Assembly: GCA_963652075.1 (NCBI GenBank)
Contig: CAVJRQ010000033.1
Coordinates: 1 to 64,000, forward strand
Direction of reading: 5' to 3'
DNA: 64,000 bases
DNA from: Phocaeicola_A sp963652075
GTDB lineage: Bacteria > Bacteroidota > Bacteroidia > Bacteroidales > Bacteroidaceae
Shown: one piece after another, positions 26,336-35,039 of the stretch
How positions within the stretch are numbered: the stretch's first letter is position 1
How the letters are laid out: each line of letters starts with the position of its first letter
Position numbers and translations under genes: made by a program
The notes under the pieces: model-generated
What the model was told of the DNA's origin: nothing
Databases searched by the model: none
What the model saw: the letters and a program-made list of their open reading frames with translations, nothing else

Positions 26336-26343
26336 CAAAGATA
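26336..26343 (-). promoter_or_regulatory. Bacteroides -7 element for tricorn-like gene
   Basis: The minus strand reads TATCTTTG followed by TGCG, about 45 bp upstream of the start. Confidence 0.45.
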
Positions 26344-26368
26344 CAACTTTTCGCAATAAAAAAGGTCT

Positions 26369-28069
26369 CTACTGTTTGGCAGGGGCAGGTTGGTTCACCA
26401 ATTCGGTCGCTTTGGCCAACGCCTCGTTGATGTTGGAACAGATATTCTCCTTACCCAACAGTTCGTAGAAGCCCGACTTCTGCAGCACGGCATGCACCTT
26501 CTCGTTGACACCAGAGAGGACAATGGTGATGTTCTCCTTCTGGCTCATCACGCAGAGGTTGGTCAGGTTGTGGATGCCGGTGGAGTCGATGAACGGCACT
26601 CTACGCATGCGCACCACACGCACCTTGGGACGGTCGCCCAACTGCGCCATCATCTCCTCGAACTTGGTGGCTATACCGAAGAAGTACGGACCGTTGATTT
26701 CGTACACCTCCACGCCCTTGGGGATGACCAGATGCTCCTCGTGTACCTCCAGGTCGGACTCCTTGTTGGGGTCTATCTCGTTCTTGATTACGGATATTTC
26801 GGTAGTCTCCATCACACGCCGCATGAAGAGGACGCAAGCGATGACCAGTCCCACCTCGATGGCGATGGTCAGGTCGAAGATGACGGTGAGGAAGAAGGTC
26901 ACCAACAGCACCGCCACGTCGCTCTTCGGATTACGGAGCAACGCCTTGAAGGTGCGCCAGCCACTCATGTTGTACGAAACGATGACGAGCACGCCGGCCA
27001 GGCAAGCCATAGGGATGTATTGCGCCAACGGCATCAGGAAGAGGAGGATGAGCAACAGCACCACGGCATGGATGATGCCTGCCACGGGTGTCTTACCCCC
27101 GTTGTTGATGTTGGTCATGGTACGCGCGATGGCTCCCGTGGCAGGGATTCCGCCAAAGAGCGGAGCCACGATGTTGGCGGCACCCTGCGCAATCAGCTCC
27201 GTGTTGGAGTCGTGACGGTCGCCGATAACACCGTCCGCCACCGTGGCGGAGAGCAACGACTCGATGGCTCCCAGCACCGCAATGGTGATGGCCACGGGGA
27301 AGAGGTCTTTGATGGCGTCCCAGTCGAGTGCGGGCATCACCGCGTCCGGCAGTTCGCTGTGTATCGTGAAGCGGTCACCGATGGTATCGATACAGTCGAT
27401 GCCACCATAGGTCTTCATGAGGTAGACCGCCAACGTCACCAGCACGATGGCCACCAGCGAGCCGGGAATCTTCTTCGAGAAGCGCGGCGTGATGGCAATG
27501 ATGAAGATGCTGACGAGGCTGACAACCGTGTTCCACCAGTTGACGCTGTCGAAGTGGCGGAAGTAGACAATCCACTTACCCACGAAATCGCCGGGCACCT
27601 TGTCGTCCCCAAAAGAGAGACCGAAGACATCGGCAATCTGGGTGGTGAAGATGGTGACGGCGATACCGCTGGTGAATCCCACAATGATGGGATAAGGGAT
27701 AAACTTGATGACCGCCCCTAACTTGAGCACTCCCAGCACCACCAGGATAACGCCCGCCATGAGTGTCGCCACGGTGAGTCCGCTGATGCCGTACTGTTGG
27801 ATGATGCCGTAGATGATGACGATGAAGGCACCCGTGGGGCCGCCTATCTGCACCTTACTGCCTCCGAAGACGGAGATGATGAAACCCGCCACGATGGCGG
27901 TGATGATACCCTTCTCGGGAGTCACGCCCGAGGCGATACCGAAGGCGATGGCCAACGGAAGGGCAACGATACCCACAATGATGCCGGCCATCACATCGGC
28001 CGTAAACGTCGATTTGTCGTAATGCTTTAATGTCGATAACAGCTTTGGTCTAAACGCAAACGCTTTCAT
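26369..28069 (-). CDS. SulP-family anion transporter with STAS domain
   Basis: A 566-residue inner-membrane SLC26/SulP carrier. The membrane domain (about 20-410) has 12-14 helices and the family signatures ADVMAGIIVGIVALPLAIAFGIASGVTPE and GGIPATGAIARTMTNI. The C-terminal cytoplasmic STAS domain (about 440-555) has the VPFIDSTGIHNL loop. SulP proteins carry sulfate, bicarbonate or dicarboxylates. The substrate is not readable here, although lack of neighbouring sulfate-assimilation genes leaves bicarbonate as plausible. Stands alone on the minus strand with a -7 element at 28132-28139. Confidence 0.93.
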   Translation of the reverse strand: MKAFAFRPKLLSTLKHYDKSTFTADVMAGIIVGIVALPLAIAFGIASGVTPEKGIITAIVAGFIISVFGGSKVQIGGPTGAFIVIIYGIIQQYGISGLTVATLMAGVILVVLGVLKLGAVIKFIPYPIIVGFTSGIAVTIFTTQIADVFGLSFGDDKVPGDFVGKWIVYFRHFDSVNWWNTVVSLVSIFIIAITPRFSKKIPGSLVAIVLVTLAVYLMKTYGGIDCIDTIGDRFTIHSELPDAVMPALDWDAIKDLFPVAITIAVLGAIESLLSATVADGVIGDRHDSNTELIAQGAANIVAPLFGGIPATGAIARTMTNINNGGKTPVAGIIHAVVLLLILLFLMPLAQYIPMACLAGVLVIVSYNMSGWRTFKALLRNPKSDVAVLLVTFFLTVIFDLTIAIEVGLVIACVLFMRRVMETTEISVIKNEIDPNKESDLEVHEEHLVIPKGVEVYEINGPYFFGIATKFEEMMAQLGDRPKVRVVRMRRVPFIDSTGIHNLTNLCVMSQKENITIVLSGVNEKVHAVLQKSGFYELLGKENICSNINEALAKATELVNQPAPAKQ

Positions 28070-28131
28070 TTGTTCGAATCAATCTTGTACCTAATAATAT
28101 CCAATACCTACTCTTTTTGACAAAGAGGTCG

Positions 28132-28139
28132 CAAAATTA
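28132..28139 (-). promoter_or_regulatory. Bacteroides -7 element for SulP gene
   Basis: The minus strand reads TAATTTTG followed by C, about 63 bp before the start; no clear -33. Confidence 0.45.
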
Positions 28140-28196
28140 GGTCTTTTTAAGACACCGCACAAGTTTTTCCCTCAAAAACCACGGCCTCAAGTCGGT

Positions 28197-29447
28197 TCAT
28201 GAAGACAACAACCATTTCCATACAGGCAAAACCTCAATCTTCAGTCCTTCTTCTATTTCACCCTCACTGTCCCTTGTGACAATCAGAGCCCGTTGAATTT
28301 CAAGATGCCTCGCCAATTTCATCAAAGCCCCCTTTTCTCGCTCTACTGTCGTGTAATCCTTCATGTCGTAACACACTTGTATCGCCAACCGCTCTGACGG
28401 AATATAGAAGTCCACCTCTATTCCTCTATTGTAATAATACATCTCATTACCATATTTTTTATACAAATGAATGGCACATAAGTTCTCCAACAGAGAGGTC
28501 TCGGAATCTACCAGAAACAGATTCAGCAAGCCGTTGTCTATGAAATAATGCTTCTTCGATGTCTCCTTTTCCACAAATTTCGAAGCATAATTCTCCAAGG
28601 GAAACACCAGACAACTGTCCTTTAGATATTCCACATAGTGAATGACACTTTGCACATTTGTCTTCACCCCCGTAGATGCCACAAGGTTACTGATGCGGTT
28701 GTAAGCCGTAGGCTGCTTCACGCTGTCAGCCAACTTGCGAATGGTCATTCGCAAGGCATCCTCATTGCGCACCCCATTTCTCACCATCACGTCACTGAAG
28801 AATATCTTCTGGTAGATACCGGTTATCCAAGCTCGCTTGTCTATCACAGATGTCAACTCCGGGAAGCCTCCAAAATAGAAATAGTCGTGAAACAAACGTT
28901 CTACTTCAGCGCATTGACTACTCAGCTGCCAATGCTTTTTCAGCTTGACACCATGAGCTTCCAGAAACTCATCGAATGAAAACGGATAAACATTCATCAC
29001 CCAATAGCGTCCGCCCAAAGTGGTGGCAATGTCACGGCTCAACATTTTGGCATTGCTTCCTGTTATATATACCCTATATTTCTGGTTTGCCAGTCTACGC
29101 GCAAAATGTTCCCATCCGTCTATATTTTGGATTTCGTCCAAAAAAAGGATGGGTTGGGTTGACGACAACGCCCGGTGAGCCTGAAGTATCAAGTCCATTT
29201 CCTCTCCCTTGATGTTTGCGATACGCTCGTCATCAAAGTTAATATATACCAGCTCCTCCATCTGATGCCCCTTGGCAATAAGTTGCTTCATCCGCTGATA
29301 GAGCAAATAAGATTTACCAGCCTGTCGGACTCCCACAAAGACATAGTTCCCTTGCGGTTCAAAGACAAAATGCCTTTCCACCAATTTCACTTGTTCTACA
29401 AGTTCCTGGTTCTCTACAATAATCTTCTGTATTATATTTTTGTCCAT
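28197..29447 (-). CDS. AAA-type ATPase with DUF4143 domain
   Basis: A 416-residue P-loop ATPase of the AAA_14/DUF4143 type. Walker A reads FVGVRQAGKSYLLY (about residues 37-50) and Walker B PILFLDEIQNI. SGSNAKMLSRDIATTLGGRY is a sensor-type block. The C-terminal DUF4143 region contains HYFIDNGLLNLFL and a nuclease-fold-like end (YYYNRGIEVDFYI, LAIQVCYDM). These stand-alone proteins are common in Bacteroides with no settled function. The start at 29447 is set by a consensus -7 element at 29465-29472, which places an upstream ATG at 29495 outside the transcript. The 22-bp palindrome array lies 150-350 bp upstream. Confidence 0.85.
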   Translation of the reverse strand: MDKNIIQKIIVENQELVEQVKLVERHFVFEPQGNYVFVGVRQAGKSYLLYQRMKQLIAKGHQMEELVYINFDDERIANIKGEEMDLILQAHRALSSTQPILFLDEIQNIDGWEHFARRLANQKYRVYITGSNAKMLSRDIATTLGGRYWVMNVYPFSFDEFLEAHGVKLKKHWQLSSQCAEVERLFHDYFYFGGFPELTSVIDKRAWITGIYQKIFFSDVMVRNGVRNEDALRMTIRKLADSVKQPTAYNRISNLVASTGVKTNVQSVIHYVEYLKDSCLVFPLENYASKFVEKETSKKHYFIDNGLLNLFLVDSETSLLENLCAIHLYKKYGNEMYYYNRGIEVDFYIPSERLAIQVCYDMKDYTTVEREKGALMKLARHLEIQRALIVTRDSEGEIEEGLKIEVLPVWKWLLSS

Positions 29448-29464
29448 CCCTCGCTCATTTAGGG

Positions 29465-29496
29465 CAAAGGTAAGTCTTTTTATTCGACATTTCAAT
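29465..29496 (-). promoter_or_regulatory. Promoter of DUF4143 ATPase gene
   Basis: The minus strand reads TACCTTTGC (-7 at 29465-29472), with ATTG as a near match to the -33 TTTG 20 bp further up (29493-29496). Predicted leader of about 10 nt. Confidence 0.6.
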
Positions 29497-29597
29497 TACC
29501 AATAGAAATATTTGCGCATTTTTATCAATTAGCAATTGAAATAAATGCCTTGAAATTTCAAAGACTGTGACTAAAAATGAAAGAGCCGTGCCTTCCT

Positions 29598-29682
29598 GAT
29601 AATGTCAGAAGCCCCTTATAACGATGCAAGAAACCCTTCATAACGATGTCAAGAGCCCCTTATAACAATGCAAGAAAGCGGA
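29598..29682. repeat. 22-bp-period repeat, non-palindromic form
   Basis: Units ending in TAACGATG, TAACGATG and TAACAATG finish at 29626, 29648 and 29670, exactly 22 bp apart, each followed by a CAAGA-type sequence and a CCCT-containing stretch. A fourth, poorer unit (TGATAATGTCAGAAG) begins at 29598. Confidence 0.8.
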
Positions 29683-29695
29683 TGCATAGAGTGTT

Positions 29696-29805
29696 TGACA
29701 ACTGTCAGCAAAGTGAATGACAATTGTCAGCAATGTTTACGACAATTGTCAGAAACATGTTTGACAACTGTCAACAACCTTTACGACAATTGTCAACAAC
29801 CATAA
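29696..29805. repeat. Five 12-bp palindromes at exact 22-bp pitch
   Basis: YGACAAYTGTCA palindromes start at 29696, 29718, 29740, 29762 and 29784. The gap between them is a 10-bp spacer that begins GCAA, GCAA, GAAA, ACAA and ACAA. The pitch is close to two turns of B-DNA. This looks like an operator-type or minisatellite array. It lies upstream of the DUF4143 ATPase and downstream of the thioredoxin gene. Confidence 0.92.
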
Positions 29806-29875
29806 TAAAGCGGTTTCTTACTGAATAACAGCCTATTCCTATCAGTTACAAGGTTGGTGTGTTGCAAGTCAACGA

Positions 29876-29926
29876 AAAGGGCATCACCATTTCCGCCGTT
29901 GGTTGGCGGAAGCAGTGATGCCCTTT
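29876..29926 (-). terminator. Terminator of thioredoxin/PKD/SusCD operon
   Basis: AAAGGGCATCAC (29876-29887) pairs with GTGATGCCCTTT (29915-29926); an inner stem TTCCGCC/GGCGGAA extends it. It sits 27 bp past the last gene of the minus-strand operon. Confidence 0.8.
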
Positions 29927-29952
29927 GTTACATAAAAGAACAATCAAGTCTG

Positions 29953-31134
29953 TTATTGCGGCATCTCCTTGCCGTTCAAGGAGTCGATGAGCATACCCAT
30001 CGCCTTGGACATATTGCCCGAGAGTACCATGTTGCCCTGCTTGGTCTGCGGTGCGCGTTTCCCCGAGTTGAGGTCGTCCACACGTTGTTGCAACAGGGCC
30101 TTGGCGACATTGCGCGGACCCTCTTCCGTGCAGCTCTTCACAACGGGCGTACACCATTTGCACAACATCAGGTCCGAGATGTCCATCTGTTTGCCGTAAT
30201 CGGTGACGCACTGCATGTAAGCGTTCCAGTCCGGCTTCTTCTCATAGTAGCGCATCAGGGTGGTCAGACGCAAGTCTTCGCGCACAGCCTCTTCCACGCC
30301 ACACTCCTTCATCAGATCCAGCCACTTGTCCATCTTCTCCTGGTCGAGGGAGACCGTTCCGTTGGCTTCGGTCATGAGGTCACGGGAGTATCGGGTCCAG
30401 ACATTCTGCAGTTTCATCTGCACGGGTCGCTCACCCAAGGTCTCCGTCAGCGCTTCGGGGTGTTTGGCCGTGTAGACGAAAGCCGGACAGAAAGGATTGC
30501 TCAGGTAACGCATGAAGACGTTGGCCAACTGTTTGTCGGCGGCAAAAGTCTCCGCCTTCCCTTCGAGCAGAATCTCGGCTACTTCATTGCACTGGTCGTG
30601 CTTGAAGGTGCTGCCCAGCGTCTGCAGGTAGCTGTAGAGGAAATCCTCGTCGCGCTCGCCGTCGGCAAAGCGTTTGTCCATCTCCAGCGAGGTGCTGTCC
30701 GCACTGGCCTTTTTTACCCTCTCGATAAACTCCTCGGCTTGGCATCCTCCCAAGAAACGGCCTACCTCCTGTCCACGACTGTTGAAGAACACGAAGGTAG
30801 GATAAGCCGAAATCTGGAGTTTCTTCGCCAACTCAGGGCCTTCGCCCTCCTCCATGTCCATCTTCAGGCAGACGAAGTTGGGGTTCATGTAGTTGCCCAC
30901 TATCTCCTGCGGAAAGACGGTGTTCGCCATCATCTTGCAAGGCCCGCACCACGAGGTGTAGCAGTCGAGAAATATCTGCTTGCCCGTGCTCATGGCCTTC
31001 TGCACGGCCTGACGGAAGAGGGTGCCCTCTTTCTCAAATTGGATGCCCTTTCCGGACTCCTGTCCCATCGCCTGTCCGCCGAAAGCGACGAACAGGGATG
31101 CGAACAGACACATCATTAGATTTCTTTTTTTCAT
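29953..31134 (-). CDS. Secreted thioredoxin-family protein, last gene of second SusCD locus
   Basis: A 393-residue protein with a signal peptide (1-24) and an N-terminal thioredoxin domain (about 30-150) of the thioredoxin_7/DUF255-like kind. Its motif WCGPC lies at 62-66, with the cis-Pro segment ISAYPTFVFFNSRGQEVGRF. The remaining 240 residues are helical (TPR-like) with several cysteines (CNEVAEIL, NPFCPAF, LMLCKWCTPVVKSC). It lies 8 bp behind the PKD-like gene, hence cotranscribed with the SusCD pair. Likely reduces or isomerises disulfides of periplasmic proteins or imported cargo (inference). The helical half sets it apart from the TlpA proteins of the first locus. Confidence 0.85.
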   Translation of the reverse strand: MKKRNLMMCLFASLFVAFGGQAMGQESGKGIQFEKEGTLFRQAVQKAMSTGKQIFLDCYTSWCGPCKMMANTVFPQEIVGNYMNPNFVCLKMDMEEGEGPELAKKLQISAYPTFVFFNSRGQEVGRFLGGCQAEEFIERVKKASADSTSLEMDKRFADGERDEDFLYSYLQTLGSTFKHDQCNEVAEILLEGKAETFAADKQLANVFMRYLSNPFCPAFVYTAKHPEALTETLGERPVQMKLQNVWTRYSRDLMTEANGTVSLDQEKMDKWLDLMKECGVEEAVREDLRLTTLMRYYEKKPDWNAYMQCVTDYGKQMDISDLMLCKWCTPVVKSCTEEGPRNVAKALLQQRVDDLNSGKRAPQTKQGNMVLSGNMSKAMGMLIDSLNGKEMPQ

Positions 31135-31142
31135 AGTTATCT

Positions 31143-32759
31143 TTACCTTTCAAATATATACTTCCAAGCCATGTCCTTCACCTTTCCGGGAACGGTATAG
31201 GTCTGTTGCACGTCCGATATCGCTCCGCTCGCGGGGTTGATGGTACATTGGTAGAGCTTACCCGTCTGCGTGGACTCGTCCCAAGTGGCAATGTGCACGA
31301 TGGTGCTCGGGTTCGGCAGAATCATACGGAAGAAGACCCCGTAGTAGTACTTCTGGATGCGTACGCAAGTGACCTCCTCATTGGCGCTCGGTGCCTCCCA
31401 AGCCACGTTGGCGGTGGTGGAGGAGTTGAACGCCAGGTTGTACACCTTGTTCTTCGCGCCATAGAGCACATACTCGCCCATATACGAAGCGGACATCGAG
31501 GTGGCATCGGCGATGTCGGGCGATGCCGTCACATTGTAAAGCCCTACGCCCACGTTGGCATTGGTTGCCGCACTACAGAAGTCGGCTACCGCCAGGTAGC
31601 GTTCGTTCTCCTTCTGCATGAGCAGGTAATCGTAAGCCGTGGCATACGTGGCAGCGGCACCGCGTCCCCAGTCGCCCATCAACAAGGTCATCCCGACGTT
31701 GTTCACGTCGAAGGCTGCCGTTGAGGATTGGTCGGCAAACTGTGTCAGTTGCGAGGGTGAGGCGTATTGGGTCAGTTTGAGGAAGCGCCCGTAGGTCTGG
31801 TCGTAAACGACTGCCTCGTTCGAAGAGGAGATGTCGCAGCCCCAAGGAGCCAACTCGCCATATTCCACAGCCGACGGCTTGGCGTTGCCGAAGAAATAGC
31901 CACCGCTGGCCACCACCATATAGCTGACCGTGTGGACTTTGTTGTCGTTAATCATAAAGCTACGGCGGGCGGACATTCCCGACGTACCGTAATGGATGAC
32001 CTTCTTGGTCTCGGGAGCACGGTAGAAGAAGTCCTCAAAATTGTTGACCTTCTCAAACGTGGCGCTGTTGACGCTCACAAGGTCCTGGTCGGTCACGCAA
32101 ATCACGTCAGAGGGTTTCTGAAGACCCGTGGCCGTGGTGATGGGGTTGTAGACACGCAGCGGCTTGCCTTGCAACACCTCTCCGTTGGATGCGCTATAGA
32201 GGTCCCAATACTCCTTGTTGTAAGTGATGTTCTTCTTCACCAGCGGATTCACCACCAGACCCACGTCTGACGTGCCCGGGTTGTCCGCCCGTTCATAGAG
32301 CACCAGCCATCCGGCCGTGATGGATTCTTCTACCTGACAGTTGAGCTTCAGGTACTCCTGCACCCCGGTCTCCTTGTTGGTCACCGTCAGCTGGAGGATG
32401 TACGTGCCTGCCAGTGTCGTTATCTCCTTGTCCAGCTTGGGCGTCGTGGCAAGGGTATCGTTCACATAGGAGGTGCTGCCTGCCGAGGTTCCGTTGGTGT
32501 AGAGTGTCCACACGCATTGCACTTGGGAATCGTCCCCCTCGGCAATCTCCTTACCATTGAAGGTCACCTTGGGCTCCAAGGTCAATCGGTCGTAACGGGC
32601 AATGGAGTAAGCCGACTGAATGCCGACACCGGCCGTGTCGATAACGACCTCGTCCAGTTCCACGTAATCGTAGTTGCCCTTATCGTCGTAGCAGGCGGTG
32701 GTGGTCAGCAGTCCCAGCACCCCCGCTATCCAGAGATTCTTTATTATTTGTTTTCGCAT
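31143..32759 (-). CDS. PKD-like family lipoprotein (second locus)
   Basis: A 538-residue lipoprotein with Cys23 (LLTTTAC) followed by YDDKGNYDY, nearly the same mature N-terminus as the protein at 8880-10544. A PKD-like domain spans about 35-135 (LTLEPKVTFNGKEI, TYILQLTVTNKETG). A beta-rich, propeller-like remainder follows (GWLVLYERADNPGTSDVGLV, YGTSGMSARRSFMINDNKVHTVSYMV). It presumably stands on the cell surface next to SusCD. Function is not known for the family. Spacing to its neighbours is 8 and 11 bp, showing a tight operon. Confidence 0.82.
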   Translation of the reverse strand: MRKQIIKNLWIAGVLGLLTTTACYDDKGNYDYVELDEVVIDTAGVGIQSAYSIARYDRLTLEPKVTFNGKEIAEGDDSQVQCVWTLYTNGTSAGSTSYVNDTLATTPKLDKEITTLAGTYILQLTVTNKETGVQEYLKLNCQVEESITAGWLVLYERADNPGTSDVGLVVNPLVKKNITYNKEYWDLYSASNGEVLQGKPLRVYNPITTATGLQKPSDVICVTDQDLVSVNSATFEKVNNFEDFFYRAPETKKVIHYGTSGMSARRSFMINDNKVHTVSYMVVASGGYFFGNAKPSAVEYGELAPWGCDISSSNEAVVYDQTYGRFLKLTQYASPSQLTQFADQSSTAAFDVNNVGMTLLMGDWGRGAAATYATAYDYLLMQKENERYLAVADFCSAATNANVGVGLYNVTASPDIADATSMSASYMGEYVLYGAKNKVYNLAFNSSTTANVAWEAPSANEEVTCVRIQKYYYGVFFRMILPNPSTIVHIATWDESTQTGKLYQCTINPASGAISDVQQTYTVPGKVKDMAWKYIFER

Positions 32760-32770
32760 AATCGTACCTT

Positions 32771-33538
32771 TTAGAATTCAACTTCTCTACCAAACTCATC
32801 CACCAGTCGTTTGCCGTGGGTTTTCTCATAGGTGTCCAAGGCTTCGGTAAGCACTTCGGCCAGGTATTGCGCATAGTTGACCGACATCTCCTTGGTCTCT
32901 TCATTGTACGGAGAGGTGGCCGACCCGTAGATATGGAACTCCATGATGCCCAACTCCTGAATCATGAACTGGTACTTCACCTTACTGTATTCCCCAAAGT
33001 AGCGGCTCCAGCTATAGTAAGGAGGAACTACGTTGTTCCATTCGTCCGGCTCAGCCAGGTAGTTCTTCAGCACCACGTAAAGTTCTTGGCGGCCTTCGAC
33101 CCCCGTCTCGAAGCCGGAGTTCTCGGCAACTTTGAAGGTAAGGTGTCCGTCCTTGGCGGTGAAGGAGTCGGCGTTCTTCAGCTTGGAACTGTCAAAGAAG
33201 AGCTTACACTCCTGCTCCACCTCACCGGCCGGAATCGTATAGGTGTCTATGCGGTAGCTGCCTTCCGCCTCCGCCAGATCGTCACCGGACACTTCGAGCG
33301 TGAAGGTGCGGTCGTGGTCTACGGGGACTCCCGCCACACGGGCATAGAAGGTGAGACTTCCCTCTTCCAGCGAATAGGAGTAGTTGTAGGTGGTACTGTC
33401 GAGCACGGAGGTGCTTCGTCCGAACCAGATGTTCAACGAGGCGCGGTCGGGGTCATACGTCGGGGTCTCGTTCTCGCTGCATGCGCTTACGCCCACTATC
33501 GCAGCAAGTATCATAACTGTATATATCGATTTTCTCAT
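32771..33538 (-). CDS. DUF4843-type lipoprotein (second locus)
   Basis: A 255-residue lipoprotein with Cys20 (IVGVSAC) followed by SENETPTYD. Beta-sandwich-like segments (GSLTFYARVAGVPVDHDRTFTLEV, HLTFKVAENSGF) match the DUF4843 layout, and the end portion is helical (AQYLAEVLTEALDTYEKTHGKRL). The start at 33538 is preferred over 33577 because it directly begins the lipoprotein signal and lies 10 bp after the SusD stop. Counterpart of 8122-8841. Confidence 0.82.
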   Translation of the reverse strand: MRKSIYTVMILAAIVGVSACSENETPTYDPDRASLNIWFGRSTSVLDSTTYNYSYSLEEGSLTFYARVAGVPVDHDRTFTLEVSGDDLAEAEGSYRIDTYTIPAGEVEQECKLFFDSSKLKNADSFTAKDGHLTFKVAENSGFETGVEGRQELYVVLKNYLAEPDEWNNVVPPYYSWSRYFGEYSKVKYQFMIQELGIMEFHIYGSATSPYNEETKEMSVNYAQYLAEVLTEALDTYEKTHGKRLVDEFGREVEF

Positions 33539-33548
33539 CTTTCTGCTA

Positions 33549-35027
33549 TTATCTATTGGTTTGACGTTGTGCGGCATCGGTCTCAGAGACAGGCAACGGG
33601 AAGGTGTAAGCCTTCTGTCCGACCATGTCGGCGTCGGCTCCTATCACCAGCGCACGGTTCAGACGCTTGTAGAGGAAGAATAGCTGTCCCTCGCCCAGCA
33701 GTTCGCGGCGGTATTCACGTATCAGCTCCGTGTAGAAGTCGGCCGGCAGCTCCGTCAGCTCGGGCACGTTGCGTGCGGCACGCAAGGCGTTCAGTTCGGC
33801 CATACCGCCACCATTCGTACGGTATTCACATTCGGCAGCAATCAGGTACATCTCGCTCAGGCGAATCATCGGCATCTTGTTGCTGTAGTACGCCTCTTCG
33901 CTGAAGGTTTCGCTCTGCGATATGTAGGGGTTGTTGTACTTCAGCGAGAAGCGGTAGTTCACTGCCTCGTTCCTCGATCCGCTCTGGAACAGATAGAGGT
34001 AGCGATAGTCGCTGGTCACGTTGTCGTAGTACTCCTCGCGGTCTTCCGCCGTCAGGTAGAAGCTGTAGGTATAGCTCTCTTCGTTGAAGTAGTAATCCGC
34101 CAGCGTGGACTGGTTGATGTTGTTCAGTGCGAAGAGCTGCTCGGTAGCGAACCCATAGTCGTGACCGATGCTGACGTAGGAGAGTTGCGCCCAGGGGAAC
34201 GCGCCGGAGTTGATGACCACCTTGGCAGCGGCTTCCGCCTCGTCGTAACGGTGCATCCACATGTAGACGCGGGCCTGCAGACCTTTCACCGCATAGTAGT
34301 TGAGGTGAACCTGCCGGTTCATCAGGTAGCCGTTGTCGTCAATCTCCCGAATCTCCTCGCCCGTCTGTATGGGGTCTACGCCATCCATCAGCTTCTCAGC
34401 CTCCAGCAGGTCGGCTATCACCTTCTCCGCCACCTGACTGACGGTAAGCTGCGGGAATACCCGGTAGCTCAAGTCCGTGGAATAAGGGATGGCGGGCATA
34501 TCGGCGTTCACCTCGTAGCTCACGCCAAAGCAACGCAAGAGGTCGAAGTGGAGGAAGGCGCGCAGAGCCAAAGCCTCACCTTTGATGATTTCGTAATTCT
34601 TGGAGGAGAACACCTGTTTGCGGTCGTCAATCCGTTTGAGGATGTTGTTGACATTGGCGATGCCGTTGTAGGTGTTCGACCAGATGCTGGCAATCACGTT
34701 GGTCGTGAGCGTGGCCGTGTAGTCATACTCGGCGAAGCTGGCGTAGGAGGTGGAACCTCCGGAATAGAATTGCGAGGGATTGCCGCTCCATTCGTGTCCC
34801 AGCACAGCCATTGCGCCAAAGGTCATCTCCCGACTGTAGGTGGCATCGGAAACCATGGACGAATAGACACCGGAGAGGGCTTCCTTAAATCCGGTCTCGC
34901 TCTTGAACAGTTCCGTATCCTCCACTTGCGACTTGGGCTGTACGTCCAGGAAACTGTCGCACGAAGCCAGCGTGAGGGAGGCCGCAACCATCCATATACT
35001 GTTTTTTACTATCTTTTGAATTTTCAT
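33549..35027 (-). CDS. SusD/RagB-family lipoprotein (second locus)
   Basis: A 492-residue SusD-like protein with lipobox Cys23 (LTLASC) followed by DSFLDVQP. SusD signatures: ELFKSETGFKEALSGVYSSM, the helix ALALRAFLHFDLLRCFGVSY, and the terminal NKMPMIRLSEMYLIAAECEYRTNGG with LGEGQLFFLYKRLNRAL. It forms the binding lid for the SusC 12 bp upstream. Sequence runs parallel to the SusD at 6540-8093 (DDRKQVFSSKNYEIIKGEALALRAF versus DDRKDVFEGTDYEVFKGELLGLRAF in 20-residue stretches), which supports a duplication. Confidence 0.93.
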   Translation of the reverse strand: MKIQKIVKNSIWMVAASLTLASCDSFLDVQPKSQVEDTELFKSETGFKEALSGVYSSMVSDATYSREMTFGAMAVLGHEWSGNPSQFYSGGSTSYASFAEYDYTATLTTNVIASIWSNTYNGIANVNNILKRIDDRKQVFSSKNYEIIKGEALALRAFLHFDLLRCFGVSYEVNADMPAIPYSTDLSYRVFPQLTVSQVAEKVIADLLEAEKLMDGVDPIQTGEEIREIDDNGYLMNRQVHLNYYAVKGLQARVYMWMHRYDEAEAAAKVVINSGAFPWAQLSYVSIGHDYGFATEQLFALNNINQSTLADYYFNEESYTYSFYLTAEDREEYYDNVTSDYRYLYLFQSGSRNEAVNYRFSLKYNNPYISQSETFSEEAYYSNKMPMIRLSEMYLIAAECEYRTNGGGMAELNALRAARNVPELTELPADFYTELIREYRRELLGEGQLFFLYKRLNRALVIGADADMVGQKAYTFPLPVSETDAAQRQTNR

Positions 35028-35039
35028 ACTCTTCCACTG

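Larger units (their letters stand above)
29448..29952. other. 505-bp intergenic region with two 22-bp-period arrays
   Basis: No gene is supported. It contains the ATPase promoter (29465-29496), an array of a 22-bp unit at about 29598-29682, a second 22-bp array of five palindromes at 29696-29805, and the terminator of the thioredoxin gene (29876-29926). A 22-bp unit cannot keep one reading frame, so the arrays are not coding. Confidence 0.8.

Noticed and set aside
29448..29495. Upstream start (29495) for the DUF4143 ATPase
   Set aside because: A consensus -7 element at 29465-29472 would lie inside that extension, and the protein family starts at MDKNIIQKII.
29598..29805. CRISPR array
   Set aside because: The period is 22 bp with no room for spacers, the intervening 10 bp are themselves partly conserved, and no cas genes are in the window.
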